Shown here in pieces: positions 7,806 through 18,263 of a stretch of 64,000 nucleotides of DNA. Below the pieces are notes generated by a model. It worked only from the letters and a program-made list of their open reading frames with translations. It made no database searches and had not been told where the DNA came from. Within the stretch, counting starts at the first letter, position 1. Every line of letters begins with the position of its first letter. Both the position numbers and the translations under genes were made by a program. The stretch comes from Desulfovibrio subterraneus (GTDB taxonomy: Bacteria > Desulfobacterota > Desulfovibrionia > Desulfovibrionales > Desulfovibrionaceae). The DNA lies in assembly GCF_013340285.1 (NCBI RefSeq), contig NZ_BLVO01000004.1, forward strand, positions 248,001 to 312,000, given 5' to 3'.

Positions 7806-9365
7806 TTATTTGGCGTAACCGACCGCCCTGCGTTCGCGAATGACCGTAACTCGAATCTGACCGGGGTAGGTGAGATTCTTTTCGATCTGCTCCGCGATGT
7901 CCTTACACAGCAGGTAGGTGGTATCGTCGTCCACGTTGTCGGAGTTAACCATAACGCGGATTTCGCGGCCCGCCTGAATGGCGTAAGCCTTGGATACGCC
8001 TTCAAAGGCGGTGGCGATGCCTTCCAGATCCTCAAGGCGCTTCACGTAGTTTTCGAGAAGTTCCTTGCGGGCTCCGGGACGGGCACCGGAAAGGGAATCC
8101 GCCGCCTGCACCAGCACTGCCAGAGCAGACTTGGGCGGCTGATCTTCATGGTGAGCGGCAATGGCATGGATGATTTCCTTGCTTTCGCCGTATTTCTTGG
8201 CAAGGTCCGCGCCGATGATGGCGTGGGGGCCTTCCACTTCGTGGTCCACAGCCTTGCCTATGTCGTGCAGCAGACCGGCACGCTTGGCGCGCTTCACGTC
8301 AAGTCCGAGCTCGGCTGCCATCATGCCACACAGGGAGGCCACTTCCAGAGAGTGCTGAAGCACGTTCTGAGAGAAGCTGGTGCGGTATTTCAGCTGGCCG
8401 AGCAGCTTGATGAGGTCTGCATGAATGCCGTGCACGCCGGCATCAAAGGTAGCCTGCTCACCCACTTCACGCAGCTGCACTTCCAGTTCCTGCTGCACCT
8501 TGCGGACAACGTCCTCAATGCGGGCAGGATGGATGCGGCCGTCGCTGATGAGACGCTCCAGAGCCATTTTGGCAATCTGGCGACGCAGCGGGCTGTATGC
8601 GGAAAGGATAACGGTTTCAGGGGTGTCGTCGATAATCAGGTCCACGCCCGTGGCTGCTTCCAGCGCACGGATGTTGCGGCCTTCACGACCGATGATACGG
8701 CCCTTCATGTCTTCGCTGGGCAGCGTTACCGCGGTAACGGTCTGTTCTCCCACGTAATCGCCCGCATAACGCTGAATGGCGGTCGCAAGAATTTCCTTGG
8801 CCTTGCGGCTTGCGGTTTCCTTGGCTTCCGCCTCTATCTGCCGCATCATCTTTGCGGCTTCATGCTTGGTACGCGACTCGATTTCTTCGAAAAGGCGTTC
8901 CTTTGCTTCGTCGGCTGTCAGTCCGGATACTTCCTGCAGGCGTAATTCCTGCTCGTGCATCTTTTCATCCAGCAGGGCAGCCTGTTCTTCGAGCTTGCGT
9001 TCTTTGCGGGTGAAGTCCTTTTCCTGAATGAGCAGTTCCTGCTCTTTCTGGGTAGCCTGCTCACGTTTACGCTCAAGGCGCTCAGACTGCTCCTGCAGCT
9101 TGTGATCACGGCTCTTTATCTCTGACTCGCGCTCTTTGAACTCTTGTTCAAGAGTGCGCTTCTGGTTGTATATCTCGTCCTGCCCCTGAAGGATTATCTC
9201 CTTCTTCTGGGCCTGTGCTTCCTTGCGCGCTTCTTCTATGATCCGGTTCGCCAGCTCCTGAGCGTCGTTGAGACGCTTGGAGGAGACGACCTTATGCAGC
9301 GCGTATCCGGTTGCAGCGCCGATAATGGCACCCAGCAGGACGAGCCCGATGGACATCAGACTCAT
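7806..9365 (-). CDS. rny: Ribonuclease Y
   Basis: A 519-residue membrane-anchored endoribonuclease that starts mRNA decay. One N-terminal membrane helix (about 5-25) is followed by a long charged coiled coil (about 30-190). Then come a KH RNA-binding domain with [15 protein letters not shown] (about 223-237) and an HD domain with the metal motif [17 protein letters not shown] (about 357-373). The C-terminus ends [12 protein letters not shown], as in the family. ATG at 9365 has GGGAG upstream. It follows the glmU-zapB-zapA-6S RNA cluster on the same strand. Confidence 0.97.
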   Translation of the reverse strand: MSLMSIGLVLLGAIIGAATGYALHKVVSSKRLNDAQELANRIIEEARKEAQAQKKEIILQGQDEIYNQKRTLEQEFKERESEIKSRDHKLQEQSERLERKREQATQKEQELLIQEKDFTRKERKLEEQAALLDEKMHEQELRLQEVSGLTADEAKERLFEEIESRTKHEAAKMMRQIEAEAKETASRKAKEILATAIQRYAGDYVGEQTVTAVTLPSEDMKGRIIGREGRNIRALEAATGVDLIIDDTPETVILSAYSPLRRQIAKMALERLISDGRIHPARIEDVVRKVQQELEVQLREVGEQATFDAGVHGIHADLIKLLGQLKYRTSFSQNVLQHSLEVASLCGMMAAELGLDVKRAKRAGLLHDIGKAVDHEVEGPHAIIGADLAKKYGESKEIIHAIAAHHEDQPPKSALAVLVQAADSLSGARPGARKELLENYVKRLEDLEGIATAFEGVSKAYAIQAGREIRVMVNSDNVDDDTTYLLCKDIAEQIEKNLTYPGQIRVTVIRERRAVGYAK

Positions 9366-9381
9366 GCTGTTACTCCCATAG

Positions 9382-9405
9382 CATTCGGAAGCCCCATTCC
9401 GAATG
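9382..9405 (-). promoter_or_regulatory. Hairpin in the rny leader
   Basis: CATTCGGAA (9382-9390) pairs perfectly with TTCCGAATG (9397-9405) around a 6-base loop. It ends 16 bases before the rny start codon, just upstream of the GGGAG ribosome-binding site. No T-run follows, so it is not a terminator. It could stabilise the mRNA or allow autoregulation by RNase Y (inference). Confidence 0.5.
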
Positions 9406-9540
9406 GTCCATTGTTATGACGCGACGTTGCGCCTGCTACACAGGAGACAGAGGGAGAGTGAGTATCAGGTACCGGACTAAATCAGGATCTGCCGCGCATC
9501 AATTCATAAACGCAGCAGACAATGAAGGGCTGAGATTAGG

Positions 9541-9725
9541 GGAACCCCGAAGCGCCGTGTGACTCACCAATGCAGGACCAGATGATCCTTAGGTGGGCTC
9601 CTTGGGCGCTCCTTCAGGCTTCCCGAGCAGATCGGGCTTGCACACCGGCGCGCCGGCCAGGCTCCCAATAGTATGATTGTGAGGCCAGCATCGGCTTGTC
9701 ATCACGCACACCTCAGGGTGTTGTA
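9541..9725 (-). ncRNA. ssrS: 6S RNA
   Basis: The RNA is read on the minus strand directly after zapA, the classical neighbour of 6S RNA. The span is about 185 bases, a normal 6S length. A closing stem forms between the 5' segment (AACACCCTGAGGTGTG, near 9710-9725) and the 3' segment (CACACGGCGCTTCGGGGTT, near 9542-9560). The internal GCTCGGGAAGCCTGAAGGAG (9616-9635) matches the conserved side of the 6S open-promoter-like bubble. 6S RNA binds housekeeping RNA polymerase and downregulates it in stationary phase. Exact ends are estimates. Confidence 0.8.
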
Positions 9726-9752
9726 ACCATATCGAAGCCCGAGGGCTGCGGG

Positions 9753-10019
9753 TCAGATGTTCCCGCCATCTATCTTTTCCACAAGCATCTCCATGCGTCT
9801 GTTGAGCACTTCGAGCTTGCGGTCGGATTGCAAGAGATCGTCAGCCAGTCCTAATACCAGAAACGTCAGTAGCTTCTCCTTGCTAATCTGCCTTCCTGGA
9901 AAATTGAGCTTATTGTAACGCTCTTCAACCAATTTTTTGGCGCGCTCAACCCTGGAGGGGTCAGCCTCCGCCTTGAAAGAGACCTCAAGATCCAAGACAT
10001 TCAGGTTATAACTGCGCAT
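9753..10019 (-). CDS. zapA: Cell division protein ZapA
   Basis: An 88-residue protein starting MRSYNLNVLDLEVSFKAEAD. The N-terminal beta-strands and following helix (PSRVERAKKLVEERYNKL) and the C-terminal coiled coil match ZapA, which binds FtsZ and bundles protofilaments at the Z-ring. It follows the ZapB-like gene by 6 bases and precedes 6S RNA, an arrangement common in proteobacteria. Length is slightly below the E. coli protein but normal for this group. Confidence 0.9.
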   Translation of the reverse strand: MRSYNLNVLDLEVSFKAEADPSRVERAKKLVEERYNKLNFPGRQISKEKLLTFLVLGLADDLLQSDRKLEVLNRRMEMLVEKIDGGNI

Positions 10020-10025
10020 CGCGCA

Positions 10026-10262
10026 CTATGACCCCCCGGTCTGGTCTTTCAGCTTCAGCAACAGGGCGTCGATACGCTGGCGAACTGAGTCCTGCGTGGA
10101 CCGCTCCAATTCGAGCTGCTCCTTGAGAGCGCGATTTTCATCCTCAAGCACGGTAAGTCCCAGATCTACCTCATCCTTGAGGCGTCTGTTGTCTTCCCTG
10201 AGGACGGCAATCGTTTCAAGAAGTGAGTCAATACGCTGTTCTAACTGGTCTATAAGCTCCAT
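10026..10262 (-). CDS. ZapB-like coiled-coil cell division protein
   Basis: A 78-residue protein that is almost entirely helical coiled coil, rich in Glu, Leu, Arg and Asp (MELIDQLEQRIDSLLETI and onward). It has no membrane segment. It resembles ZapB in size and coiled-coil character and lies 6 bases upstream of zapA, so a role in Z-ring assembly is likely. Coiled-coil similarity alone cannot prove orthology; it could be an unrelated short septal coiled-coil protein. Confidence 0.75.
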   Translation of the reverse strand: MELIDQLEQRIDSLLETIAVLREDNRRLKDEVDLGLTVLEDENRALKEQLELERSTQDSVRQRIDALLLKLKDQTGGS

Positions 10263-10293
10263 GACAAACTCGTATCCTTTTTGTCAGTTGAAA

Positions 10294-11673
10294 TCAAGAC
10301 TTCCGTTTTCTGGGAAGATTCTTCTGCACGCCGCGCGCAATGGCGAGCGTATCATCCGGCACATCCTTGGTAATGACCGATCCCGCGCCCACAAGGCTGT
10401 TCGCTCCTATGGTCACAGGGGCCACCAGCGCCGAATTGGAACCGATGAACGCACCGTCGCCGATTACGGTTTTGTGCTTGTTCACGCCGTCGTAGTTGCA
10501 GGTAATGGTCCCTGCACCAATGTTGGCCCCCACGCCCACCTCGGTATCGCCGAGATAGGTAAAGTGGTTGGCCTTGGATTTTTTACCGAGCACCGACTTC
10601 TTCATTTCGACAAAGTTGCCAACGCGCGATCCTTCCTCAAGAACGGCACCCGGACGCAGGCGGGCATAGGGGCCCACAATGCAGTCAGGGCCGATCTCGG
10701 CGTCCTCGATATGACAGAAGGGCCGCACCTCGGCTCCGGAAGAAACAATGGCGTTACGCAGCCACGTATGTGACTGGACCGTTGCGCCCGTGCGCACTTC
10801 CGTATTGCCGTACAGTTCGCACGGGCCGTGCAGCACGGCACCGGGCTCAAGGTATACCATTGGTCCGATGCGCACCGTTTCCGGCGCATGGATCATGACA
10901 CCCTGCTCCAGCCACTCAAGCACCAGATTGGTGCGCAGAAGCGACTCGGAACGGACAAGCTCCGCCGGATTGTTGATGCCGAGCAGATGCGGGTCCTGCC
11001 CGCAATCCACGCCACACACCTTCATACGGCGCGCCACCGCCAGTTCCACAAGGTCGGTTATGTAATACTCACCGCTCTTATTGGTATTCTGGAGCTTTTC
11101 CAGCAGCGGCGATATGGAATCAATCTTGAGCAGATAGATACCGGCGTTGATTTCGTTGGGTTCCTGCCCGTGCATGTTCTCATCGAAATCCTTGGCCTCC
11201 ACAATGGCGGCCACTTCGCCGTTATGCCGGACAACCCTGCCGAAGGAAGCCGGATCGGCCAGCGTGAGGGTCATGAAGCCGATATCGGCATCACGGTCCA
11301 CCACTTCCTTCATAAAGGCCATGATACGCGGCTGGGGCAGCAGCGGGGTATCACCGTTCACCACCAGCACACGGTTCAGGCCGGACCTGATCAATTCCGG
11401 CCAGGCAACCTGCAGGGCATGGCCTGTGCCGAGCTGTTCACTTTGCAATACGAAGTTCCGCGATTCCATTTCGAACGTACGGCTGACCATGTCGGCACCG
11501 TGGCCGATGACAGTCCATATGCCGTCGCCGAAAATGGGATCGAGGGCAGTATACACATAGCGCAGCATGGGTTCGCCGAGAAGCGGCTGCAGCACTTTGG
11601 GCTTGTCGGAATGCATTCTGGTTCCCTTGCCCGCAGCAAGGATAAGGGCACCAATGGTATTTTTAGAGGACAT
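10294..11673 (-). CDS. glmU: Bifunctional GlmU: GlcNAc-1-P uridylyltransferase / GlcN-1-P acetyltransferase
   Basis: A 459-residue enzyme making UDP-GlcNAc for peptidoglycan and lipopolysaccharide. The N-terminal pyrophosphorylase domain has the nucleotide loop LAAGKGTRMHSDKPKVLQ (about 12-29). The GEYYITDLVELA segment (about 181-192) is also typical. The C-terminal left-handed beta-helix holds the acetyltransferase site with KKSKANHFTYLGDTEVG (about 353-369) and the NYDGVNKHKT segment. GGGAG precedes the ATG. Its product feeds cell-wall synthesis, consistent with the downstream division genes. Confidence 0.97.
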   Translation of the reverse strand: MSSKNTIGALILAAGKGTRMHSDKPKVLQPLLGEPMLRYVYTALDPIFGDGIWTVIGHGADMVSRTFEMESRNFVLQSEQLGTGHALQVAWPELIRSGLNRVLVVNGDTPLLPQPRIMAFMKEVVDRDADIGFMTLTLADPASFGRVVRHNGEVAAIVEAKDFDENMHGQEPNEINAGIYLLKIDSISPLLEKLQNTNKSGEYYITDLVELAVARRMKVCGVDCGQDPHLLGINNPAELVRSESLLRTNLVLEWLEQGVMIHAPETVRIGPMVYLEPGAVLHGPCELYGNTEVRTGATVQSHTWLRNAIVSSGAEVRPFCHIEDAEIGPDCIVGPYARLRPGAVLEEGSRVGNFVEMKKSVLGKKSKANHFTYLGDTEVGVGANIGAGTITCNYDGVNKHKTVIGDGAFIGSNSALVAPVTIGANSLVGAGSVITKDVPDDTLAIARGVQKNLPRKRKS

Positions 11674-11866
11674 GTCGTCTCCCGGATAGTTGCATCAAAG
11701 GTCGATCAAAATGCACAAACCAAGGAAAAATACGTGGTCACACCCGTTGTTGTCCAGCGCAAACACGCATTCCGCAATAATACGGCATATTCATCTACAT
11801 TTCATGCAATATCGAAGAGATAGACAACTCTCATCATCCGCAGGCGATGCCCCTCCGGAAACAGCC

Positions 11867-11916
11867 GTCCGCTCATTTTGGCGCAGGTAGTACTCTCTGT
11901 GACAAAATGAGCGGAC
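11867..11916. promoter_or_regulatory. Perfect 14-bp inverted repeat with 22-base spacer
   Basis: GTCCGCTCATTTTG (11867-11880) and CAAAATGAGCGGAC (11903-11916) are exact complements. The element lies in the 272-base gap upstream of glmU and downstream of the DMT transporter gene, both on the minus strand. No T-run follows on either strand, so a canonical terminator is unlikely. It may be an operator pair or an RNA stem. Confidence 0.6.
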
Positions 11917-11945
11917 AAGTTCAGGCAGGGATTTACAGAGTCCTA

Positions 11946-12809
11946 TCAGGCGCTCATCTGCCGCCGCCCGAGTACGGCTGCGACAAGAATGCAGGCAAGC
12001 CCCGCCAGTGCGTAAACGGAAACCGGCACCTGCCGCACAACAGCCACCAGCAGAACAGCCAGCGGCGGCGTAAGGTAGCTCAGATAGCCGATAACGGCCA
12101 TGTTACCCCGGACTATGGCCCTGTTCCACAGGGTAAACGAGAGCCCAAGCGGCACAAGCCCCAGATAGACAGCCGCCAGAAGCGATGAGGATGATGGAAG
12201 GATATAGTCGCCCGCACCGAGCACATGCACTGCAAACATGCCCGTTGAGATGCAGGCCGCATACACCGTAAAAGCAGGCATGTAATCCTCTCCCGGGCGA
12301 AGGCGTGACAGCGCCACGGAAAATCCGCTCCAGATAAGGCCGCAGCTCAACGCATAGGCGTAGCCGACACCATATGCAGCATCAAAGGAAAGTCCCCTGC
12401 CCCCCGAGATCACGAGATAGGCTCCGTACATGCCAAGTGCGGCCAGCCCGATGGTGGAAAGTCGCACGCCCCTGAAGTGCAGCACTGAGGAGATCACGAC
12501 AATCCAGAAGGACCATGTTGTCGCCAGAATGGCCCCTTCGACTATGGGCGCATGCGCAAGGGCGAGATAATAGACCCAGTGGTAGCCGAAGATTCCCGCT
12601 ATGCCGAGCAGAGACACGCGCAGAGAGGGAACAGGGATGCGGAACGAACGGCGGAGAACCGCTTCCTGCGCAACCAGATACAGCGCAGCCGGAACAAAGC
12701 TGAAAAACAGCAGCTCAGGGATGGAAAGACCATCCAGCGCATTGCCGGTTGCGGCAGGCAGGCTCGCCCAGCAGAGAATGGCACCAAAGGCGTACAGATG
12801 TGGATGCAT
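11946..12809 (-). CDS. DMT-superfamily (EamA) exporter
   Basis: A 287-residue integral membrane protein with about ten hydrophobic segments in two homologous five-helix halves, the EamA architecture. It starts MHPHLYAFGAILCWASLPAA and contains the family-typical GYHWVYYLALAHAP segment (about 93-106) and LTPPLAVLLVAVV near the end. Members export amino acids, other metabolites or drugs; the sequence somewhat resembles the aromatic amino acid exporter YddG. An AraC-type regulator lies just upstream on the same strand and may control it. Substrate not determined. Confidence 0.87.
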   Translation of the reverse strand: MHPHLYAFGAILCWASLPAATGNALDGLSIPELLFFSFVPAALYLVAQEAVLRRSFRIPVPSLRVSLLGIAGIFGYHWVYYLALAHAPIVEGAILATTWSFWIVVISSVLHFRGVRLSTIGLAALGMYGAYLVISGGRGLSFDAAYGVGYAYALSCGLIWSGFSVALSRLRPGEDYMPAFTVYAACISTGMFAVHVLGAGDYILPSSSSLLAAVYLGLVPLGLSFTLWNRAIVRGNMAVIGYLSYLTPPLAVLLVAVVRQVPVSVYALAGLACILVAAVLGRRQMSA

Positions 12810-12888
12810 AGACCCTCCTTCAGCACTCTATGTGCGAATGATGAAGAAAGGTCTTGAACAAAATGAACGTGGCCAAACGATAAAGCTG

Positions 12889-12931
12889 ATCAGGCCATAA
12901 TGGGAGCCAGGGTATGAAGGTAATCAGGCCA
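12889..12931. promoter_or_regulatory. Candidate operator: direct repeat ATCAGGCCA x2
   Basis: ATCAGGCCA occurs at 12889-12897 and 12923-12931. The two copies are 34 bases apart, about three helical turns, upstream of the exporter start (12809) and just after the AraC-type regulator's stop. Directly repeated half-sites on one face of the helix are typical of AraC-family binding. Unproven. Confidence 0.35.
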
Positions 12932-12940
12932 GAGCAGTTG

Positions 12941-13765
12941 TCATGCAAGAAGCGCAGGACGGACAGAGGCCCGATAGGCTGCCGGAGTGGTTCCCGCGAG
13001 CTTTCTGAACCACCGGGTGCAGTGACTCTGATCCGCAAATCCACAGGCGGCCGCAGTGTCGGCAATGGTGCAGCCTAAACGTAACATGCGCTTGGCCTGT
13101 GCCACGCGAAGGCAGACAAGATACGCATGCGGAGAAATGCCTGCATGCTTTCTGAAAAGACGCATGAGGTGCTGGGGCGTGCAATCGGCCTCATCCGCCA
13201 GAGACAGCAGAGTATGTTCGCCGGCGTACTCATCACGCAGGCGCTCACGCACACGCCGGAACCGTTCAGACTCGCTGAACATTCCCTCGTGGCCCACTGA
13301 GGCGCGCCCCTCTCCATGCCGACTGCCCATCAGCCCGAACACCTGCGTGAACAGCGACTGGCTCTCCAGCGGATCACGGGCAGACCACAGAGCAGCATGC
13401 ATGAAGGCAAGTTTGTCGTGCAGTTCGGGATCGTCATACAGCCCGTCTGCGATGATCCGGACCGGCTCGCCCATAAAGGACTCGGCCCATTCCATATCCA
13501 CGTAGATGGTCCGCAGATTGCGGGGCGTCTCTTCCACACCGCTGTTGGCGTGCACCTCGCCCGCATTGACAACACCGAAGGAATCCAGACCGAGAACAGA
13601 AGTATTGCCCTTGAAACGGAAATACTCCCCGCCTGAGTCGTTCAGCCAGATGGTCAGCGCGTCGTGCACATGAGGAGGAAAATCCACTTCCGCATGGGGG
13701 CAGGAAAGCAGTTCAACCCCGGCGAGACCTTGGGGGATATGATATGTCGCATGCGGCATCTTCAT
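12941..13765 (-). CDS. AraC-family transcriptional regulator
   Basis: About 274 residues if read from ATG at 13765 (MKMPHATYHIPQGLAG). The N-terminal half is a cupin-like ligand domain (HVHDALTIWLNDSGGEYF). The C-terminal 100 residues hold two helix-turn-helix motifs, with LADEADCTPQHLMRLFRKHAG and ADTAAACGFADQSHCTRWF. The frame stays open up to 13906, but the extension is encoded partly by an 11-bp tandem repeat, so the shorter start is preferred. No good ribosome-binding site is seen. It probably regulates the adjacent exporter gene. Confidence 0.85.
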   Translation of the reverse strand: MKMPHATYHIPQGLAGVELLSCPHAEVDFPPHVHDALTIWLNDSGGEYFRFKGNTSVLGLDSFGVVNAGEVHANSGVEETPRNLRTIYVDMEWAESFMGEPVRIIADGLYDDPELHDKLAFMHAALWSARDPLESQSLFTQVFGLMGSRHGEGRASVGHEGMFSESERFRRVRERLRDEYAGEHTLLSLADEADCTPQHLMRLFRKHAGISPHAYLVCLRVAQAKRMLRLGCTIADTAAACGFADQSHCTRWFRKLAGTTPAAYRASVRPALLA

Positions 13766-13798
13766 GGCTGTTTCATACAACCAACATGAGCCAGATGC

Positions 13799-13840
13799 AA
13801 TGAAGGCGCAATGAGGGCGCAATGAGGGCGCAATTCGGGC
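13799..13840. repeat. 11-bp tandem repeat upstream of the AraC gene
   Basis: Units CAATGAAGGCG, CAATGAGGGCG, CAATGAGGGCG and a partial CAATTCGGGC follow one another. They lie in the probable promoter region or leader of the AraC-type gene, whose frame can be read through them. Confidence 0.8.
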
Positions 13841-13950
13841 ACAAAGGAGCTGCAATTCCGGATTGATGCAGACACAACCCGCGAGGCAGACACGGGACAG
13901 TAGCAATTCGGACTCCGGCTCGCCGGATCAAATCACCTCGAACAGATCGT

Positions 13951-13982
13951 AAAAAAGCGGGCCACCCTTTCGGGTGGCCCGC
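13951..13982 (-). terminator. Terminator of the ATP synthase operon
   Basis: A perfect 11-bp stem GCGGGCCACCC (13957-13967)/GGGTGGCCCGC (13972-13982) with a 4-base loop is followed on the minus strand by TTTTTT. It lies 24 bases after the atpC stop. Confidence 0.93.
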
Positions 13983-14005
13983 CGCAGGTCCATTTAACAG
14001 GAGCT

Positions 14006-14407
14006 CTACTTGCGCGCTGCGCTCATGCGCTGCAGTGCTCGCTGGAGCGCTGCCTGTGCACGAGTGTAGTCGATTCTGTCGCGTTCCTGTGCGATGCGTG
14101 CTTCAGCACGATCTTTCGCCTTGCTGGCGCGTTCGACATCAATGTCTTCGGCGCGCTCGGCGGATTCAGCCAGAATGGACACCTTGTTATCAGAGATTTC
14201 TGCAAAACCACCGGAAACAAAGACCTCGCGGGTCTTGCCGGCAGCCTTGTAATGCAGGACTCCGATGCGCAGGGCAGCCAGGAAGGGGATGTGGTTCGGC
14301 AGGATACCGAACTCACCCTCAAAACCGGGGGCGCCCACGTAGTCCACCGCTTCGCTCAGGACAACTTTGTCCGGCGTCACGATCTCAAGATGGAGAGACT
14401 TATCCAT
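14006..14407 (-). CDS. atpC: F1 ATP synthase subunit epsilon
   Basis: A 133-residue epsilon subunit: an N-terminal beta-sandwich ([16 protein letters not shown], then [19 protein letters not shown] at about 26-44) and a C-terminal helical hairpin ([19 protein letters not shown]). It couples the rotor to F1 and can inhibit ATP hydrolysis. It is the last gene of the operon, 20 bases after atpD, and is followed by a strong terminator. Confidence 0.96.
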   Translation of the reverse strand: MDKSLHLEIVTPDKVVLSEAVDYVGAPGFEGEFGILPNHIPFLAALRIGVLHYKAAGKTREVFVSGGFAEISDNKVSILAESAERAEDIDVERASKAKDRAEARIAQERDRIDYTRAQAALQRALQRMSAARK

Positions 14408-14427
14408 AAGAGCTCACCTCCCTTGAG

Positions 14428-15849
<1,422 letters not shown>

Positions 15850-15853
15850 TTAC

Positions 15854-16735
15854 TTATCCTTTCAGCGCTTCAGCGCCGCCGACGATATCCATGAGGTCAC
15901 TAGTGATGGCTGCCTGACGGGTCTTGTTATAGATCAGAGTCAGACTTTGCACCATTTCGTCGCAGTTCTTGGTTGCGTTGTCCATGGCTGCCATACGTGC
16001 CGCGTGTTCGCTGGCAGAGGTATCGAGCAGTCCACGGTACACCTGAACCTTGATAAAGCGGGGCAGAAGTTCTGCCAGCAGACCCTCGACAGCAGGTTCG
16101 TAAATGTACTCCTTCTGCACGCCGGAAGCAGGAACTTCTTCTTCCTTGGCAGCAGGAGAAATGGGGAGCAGAGCCAGGCGAACCGGAATCTGCTTCGCAA
16201 TGCTTACAAACTCACCATACACCAGAACGACTTCGTCGAATTCACCGGTAAGGTAGGAGTGGATAACTTCCATGCCCATCTCGTTTGCGAGACTGAAATC
16301 GAAGGTACCCATTGCATCGCCAATGCCTTTCACGACTTCGTAGTCGCTCTTGCGAATGGCGTCGCGGCCTTTCTTACCCACACAATAGAACTTGACGGTC
16401 TTTCCTTCAGCGGACTTTTCCTTGGCAACCCTGAGAGCCTCATTGATGAGGTTCACGTTGTAGCTGCCACAAAGACCGCGGTCCGAGGTGGCGAGCAACA
16501 CGCAGCAGGTCTTGATTTCCTCACGGACCTCAAGGAGCGGATGCGCATTCTCGTCCGCCTTGCTGGCAAGGTCACCCAGCATCTCATAGAACTTGTCCGC
16601 GTAAGGGCGGAAACGTTCTATGCGGGTCTGGGCACCGCGCAGTTTCGCCGAAGCCACCATGTTCATGGCTTTGGTGATCTGCTTGGTCTTCTTGACCCCA
16701 GCGATCTGTAGTTGGACGTCTTTCAACGAGGCCAT
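15854..16735 (-). CDS. atpG: F1 ATP synthase subunit gamma
   Basis: A 293-residue central-shaft subunit. The N-terminal helix (MASLKDVQLQIAGVKKTKQI) and the C-terminal helix (RMAAMDNATKNCDEMVQ, ending TSDLMDIVGGAEAL) form the coiled coil that rotates inside alpha3beta3. The DRGLCGSYN motif is at about residues 84-92. A short alanine- and glutamate-rich insertion (PAAKEEEVPASG) sits near residue 200. Confidence 0.97.
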   Translation of the reverse strand: MASLKDVQLQIAGVKKTKQITKAMNMVASAKLRGAQTRIERFRPYADKFYEMLGDLASKADENAHPLLEVREEIKTCCVLLATSDRGLCGSYNVNLINEALRVAKEKSAEGKTVKFYCVGKKGRDAIRKSDYEVVKGIGDAMGTFDFSLANEMGMEVIHSYLTGEFDEVVLVYGEFVSIAKQIPVRLALLPISPAAKEEEVPASGVQKEYIYEPAVEGLLAELLPRFIKVQVYRGLLDTSASEHAARMAAMDNATKNCDEMVQSLTLIYNKTRQAAITSDLMDIVGGAEALKG

Positions 16736-16750
16736 ATGATACCCCCGTCC

Positions 16751-18259
16751 TTAAGCCGAGAAGGTTTTTTTGAACTCTTCGATTGCTGCTTTCAGGCGGC
16801 CTTCGATATCAGCGTCAATCACTTCACGAGCCTTCAGGTCGGCAAGGATGTCGGCCTTGGCGTTGCGCAGGAACTCAATGTATGCGCTTTCAAACTTACG
16901 AATGTCGGCAACCGGCACGTCGTCCATAAAGCCGCGGGTAGCAGCGTACATGGAAGCGACCTGCTCGCTGAACGGCATGGGCTGGTACTGGGGCTGCTTG
17001 AGCAGTTCAACCAGGCGTGCACCACGGTTCAGTTTTGCCTGAGTGGCCTTGTCAAGGTCGGAGCCGAACTGCGCAAAGGCAGCCAGTTCGCGGTACTGGG
17101 CAAGGTCAAGACGCATGGTACCTGCAACCTGCTTCATAGCCTTGATCTGTGCAGCGCCACCCACTCGGGAAACGGACAGACCAACGTTAATTGCGGGACG
17201 CACACCAGCGTTGAACAGGTTGGGTTCCAGATACACCTGACCGTCAGTAATGGAGATAACGTTGGTCGGGATGTATGCGGAAACGTCGCCAGCCTGGGTT
17301 TCGATGATGGGCAGCGCGGTCAGGGAACCGGCGCCGAGGCTGTCGTTAACCTTAGCGGAGCGTTCCAGCAGGCGGGAGTGCAGGTAGAAAACGTCGCCGG
17401 GGAATGCTTCACGGCCGGGAGGACGACGAAGCAGCAGGGACATCTGACGATATGCGGTAGCCTGCTTGGAAAGGTCATCATAGATGATCAGAGCATGCTG
17501 GCCGTTATCGCGGTAGTATTCAGCCATGGTGCAGCCGGAGTAAGCAGCGATGAACTGCAGCGGTGCAGGCTCGGAAGCGGTAGCGGAGATAATCGTGGTG
17601 TAAGACATGGCGCCGTACTTCTTCAGAGTGTCGGCAACCAGAGCAACGGTGGACTTTTTCTGGCCGATAGCCACGTAGAAGCACTTGATGCCGGTTTCCT
17701 TCTGAGCAAGGATAGCGTCGATGCAAACTGCGGTCTTGCCGACCTGACGGTCGCCGATGATCAGTTCGCGCTGTCCACGACCGATGGGGGTCATGGCGTC
17801 GATAGCCTTGATGCCGGTAGGCATGGGCTGATGAACGGACTTACGTGCGATGATGCCGGGAGCCTTGAGTTCCACGGGACGGATGTCCTTGGATTCAACA
17901 GGACCCAGACCGTCAATGGGCTGACCCAAGGGGTCGAGAACGCGACCGATAACGGCATCACCAACGGGAACGGAGAAGATCTGACCGGTACGCTTTACCG
18001 GGTCGCCTTCCTTAATGCCAGTGTCAGAACCGAGAAGAGCGACACCCACGTTGTCTTCTTCCAGGTTGAGAACCATGCCCTTGAGGCCGCCGGGGAACTC
18101 AAGAAGTTCCATGGCCATGGCATTACGTACACCGTAAACACGAGCGATACCGTCACCAACGGAGAGTACGGTACCAGTTTCGCTCATTTCGACGCGCTGT
18201 TCGTAATTCTCGATCTGGCTTTCAATGATTTTGGAGATTTCTTCTGCTTTAATCTGCAT
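16751..18259 (-). CDS. atpA: F1 ATP synthase subunit alpha
   Basis: A 502-residue non-catalytic nucleotide-binding subunit starting [16 protein letters not shown]. The P-loop [10 protein letters not shown] is at about residues 169-178. ATG at 18259 was chosen over an in-frame GTG at 18271 because it lies 4 bases after the atpH stop, has AGAGGGG upstream, and gives the usual alpha length. The tight spacing suggests translational coupling with atpH. Confidence 0.97.
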   Translation of the reverse strand: MQIKAEEISKIIESQIENYEQRVEMSETGTVLSVGDGIARVYGVRNAMAMELLEFPGGLKGMVLNLEEDNVGVALLGSDTGIKEGDPVKRTGQIFSVPVGDAVIGRVLDPLGQPIDGLGPVESKDIRPVELKAPGIIARKSVHQPMPTGIKAIDAMTPIGRGQRELIIGDRQVGKTAVCIDAILAQKETGIKCFYVAIGQKKSTVALVADTLKKYGAMSYTTIISATASEPAPLQFIAAYSGCTMAEYYRDNGQHALIIYDDLSKQATAYRQMSLLLRRPPGREAFPGDVFYLHSRLLERSAKVNDSLGAGSLTALPIIETQAGDVSAYIPTNVISITDGQVYLEPNLFNAGVRPAINVGLSVSRVGGAAQIKAMKQVAGTMRLDLAQYRELAAFAQFGSDLDKATQAKLNRGARLVELLKQPQYQPMPFSEQVASMYAATRGFMDDVPVADIRKFESAYIEFLRNAKADILADLKAREVIDADIEGRLKAAIEEFKKTFSA

Positions 18260-18263
18260 GGCC

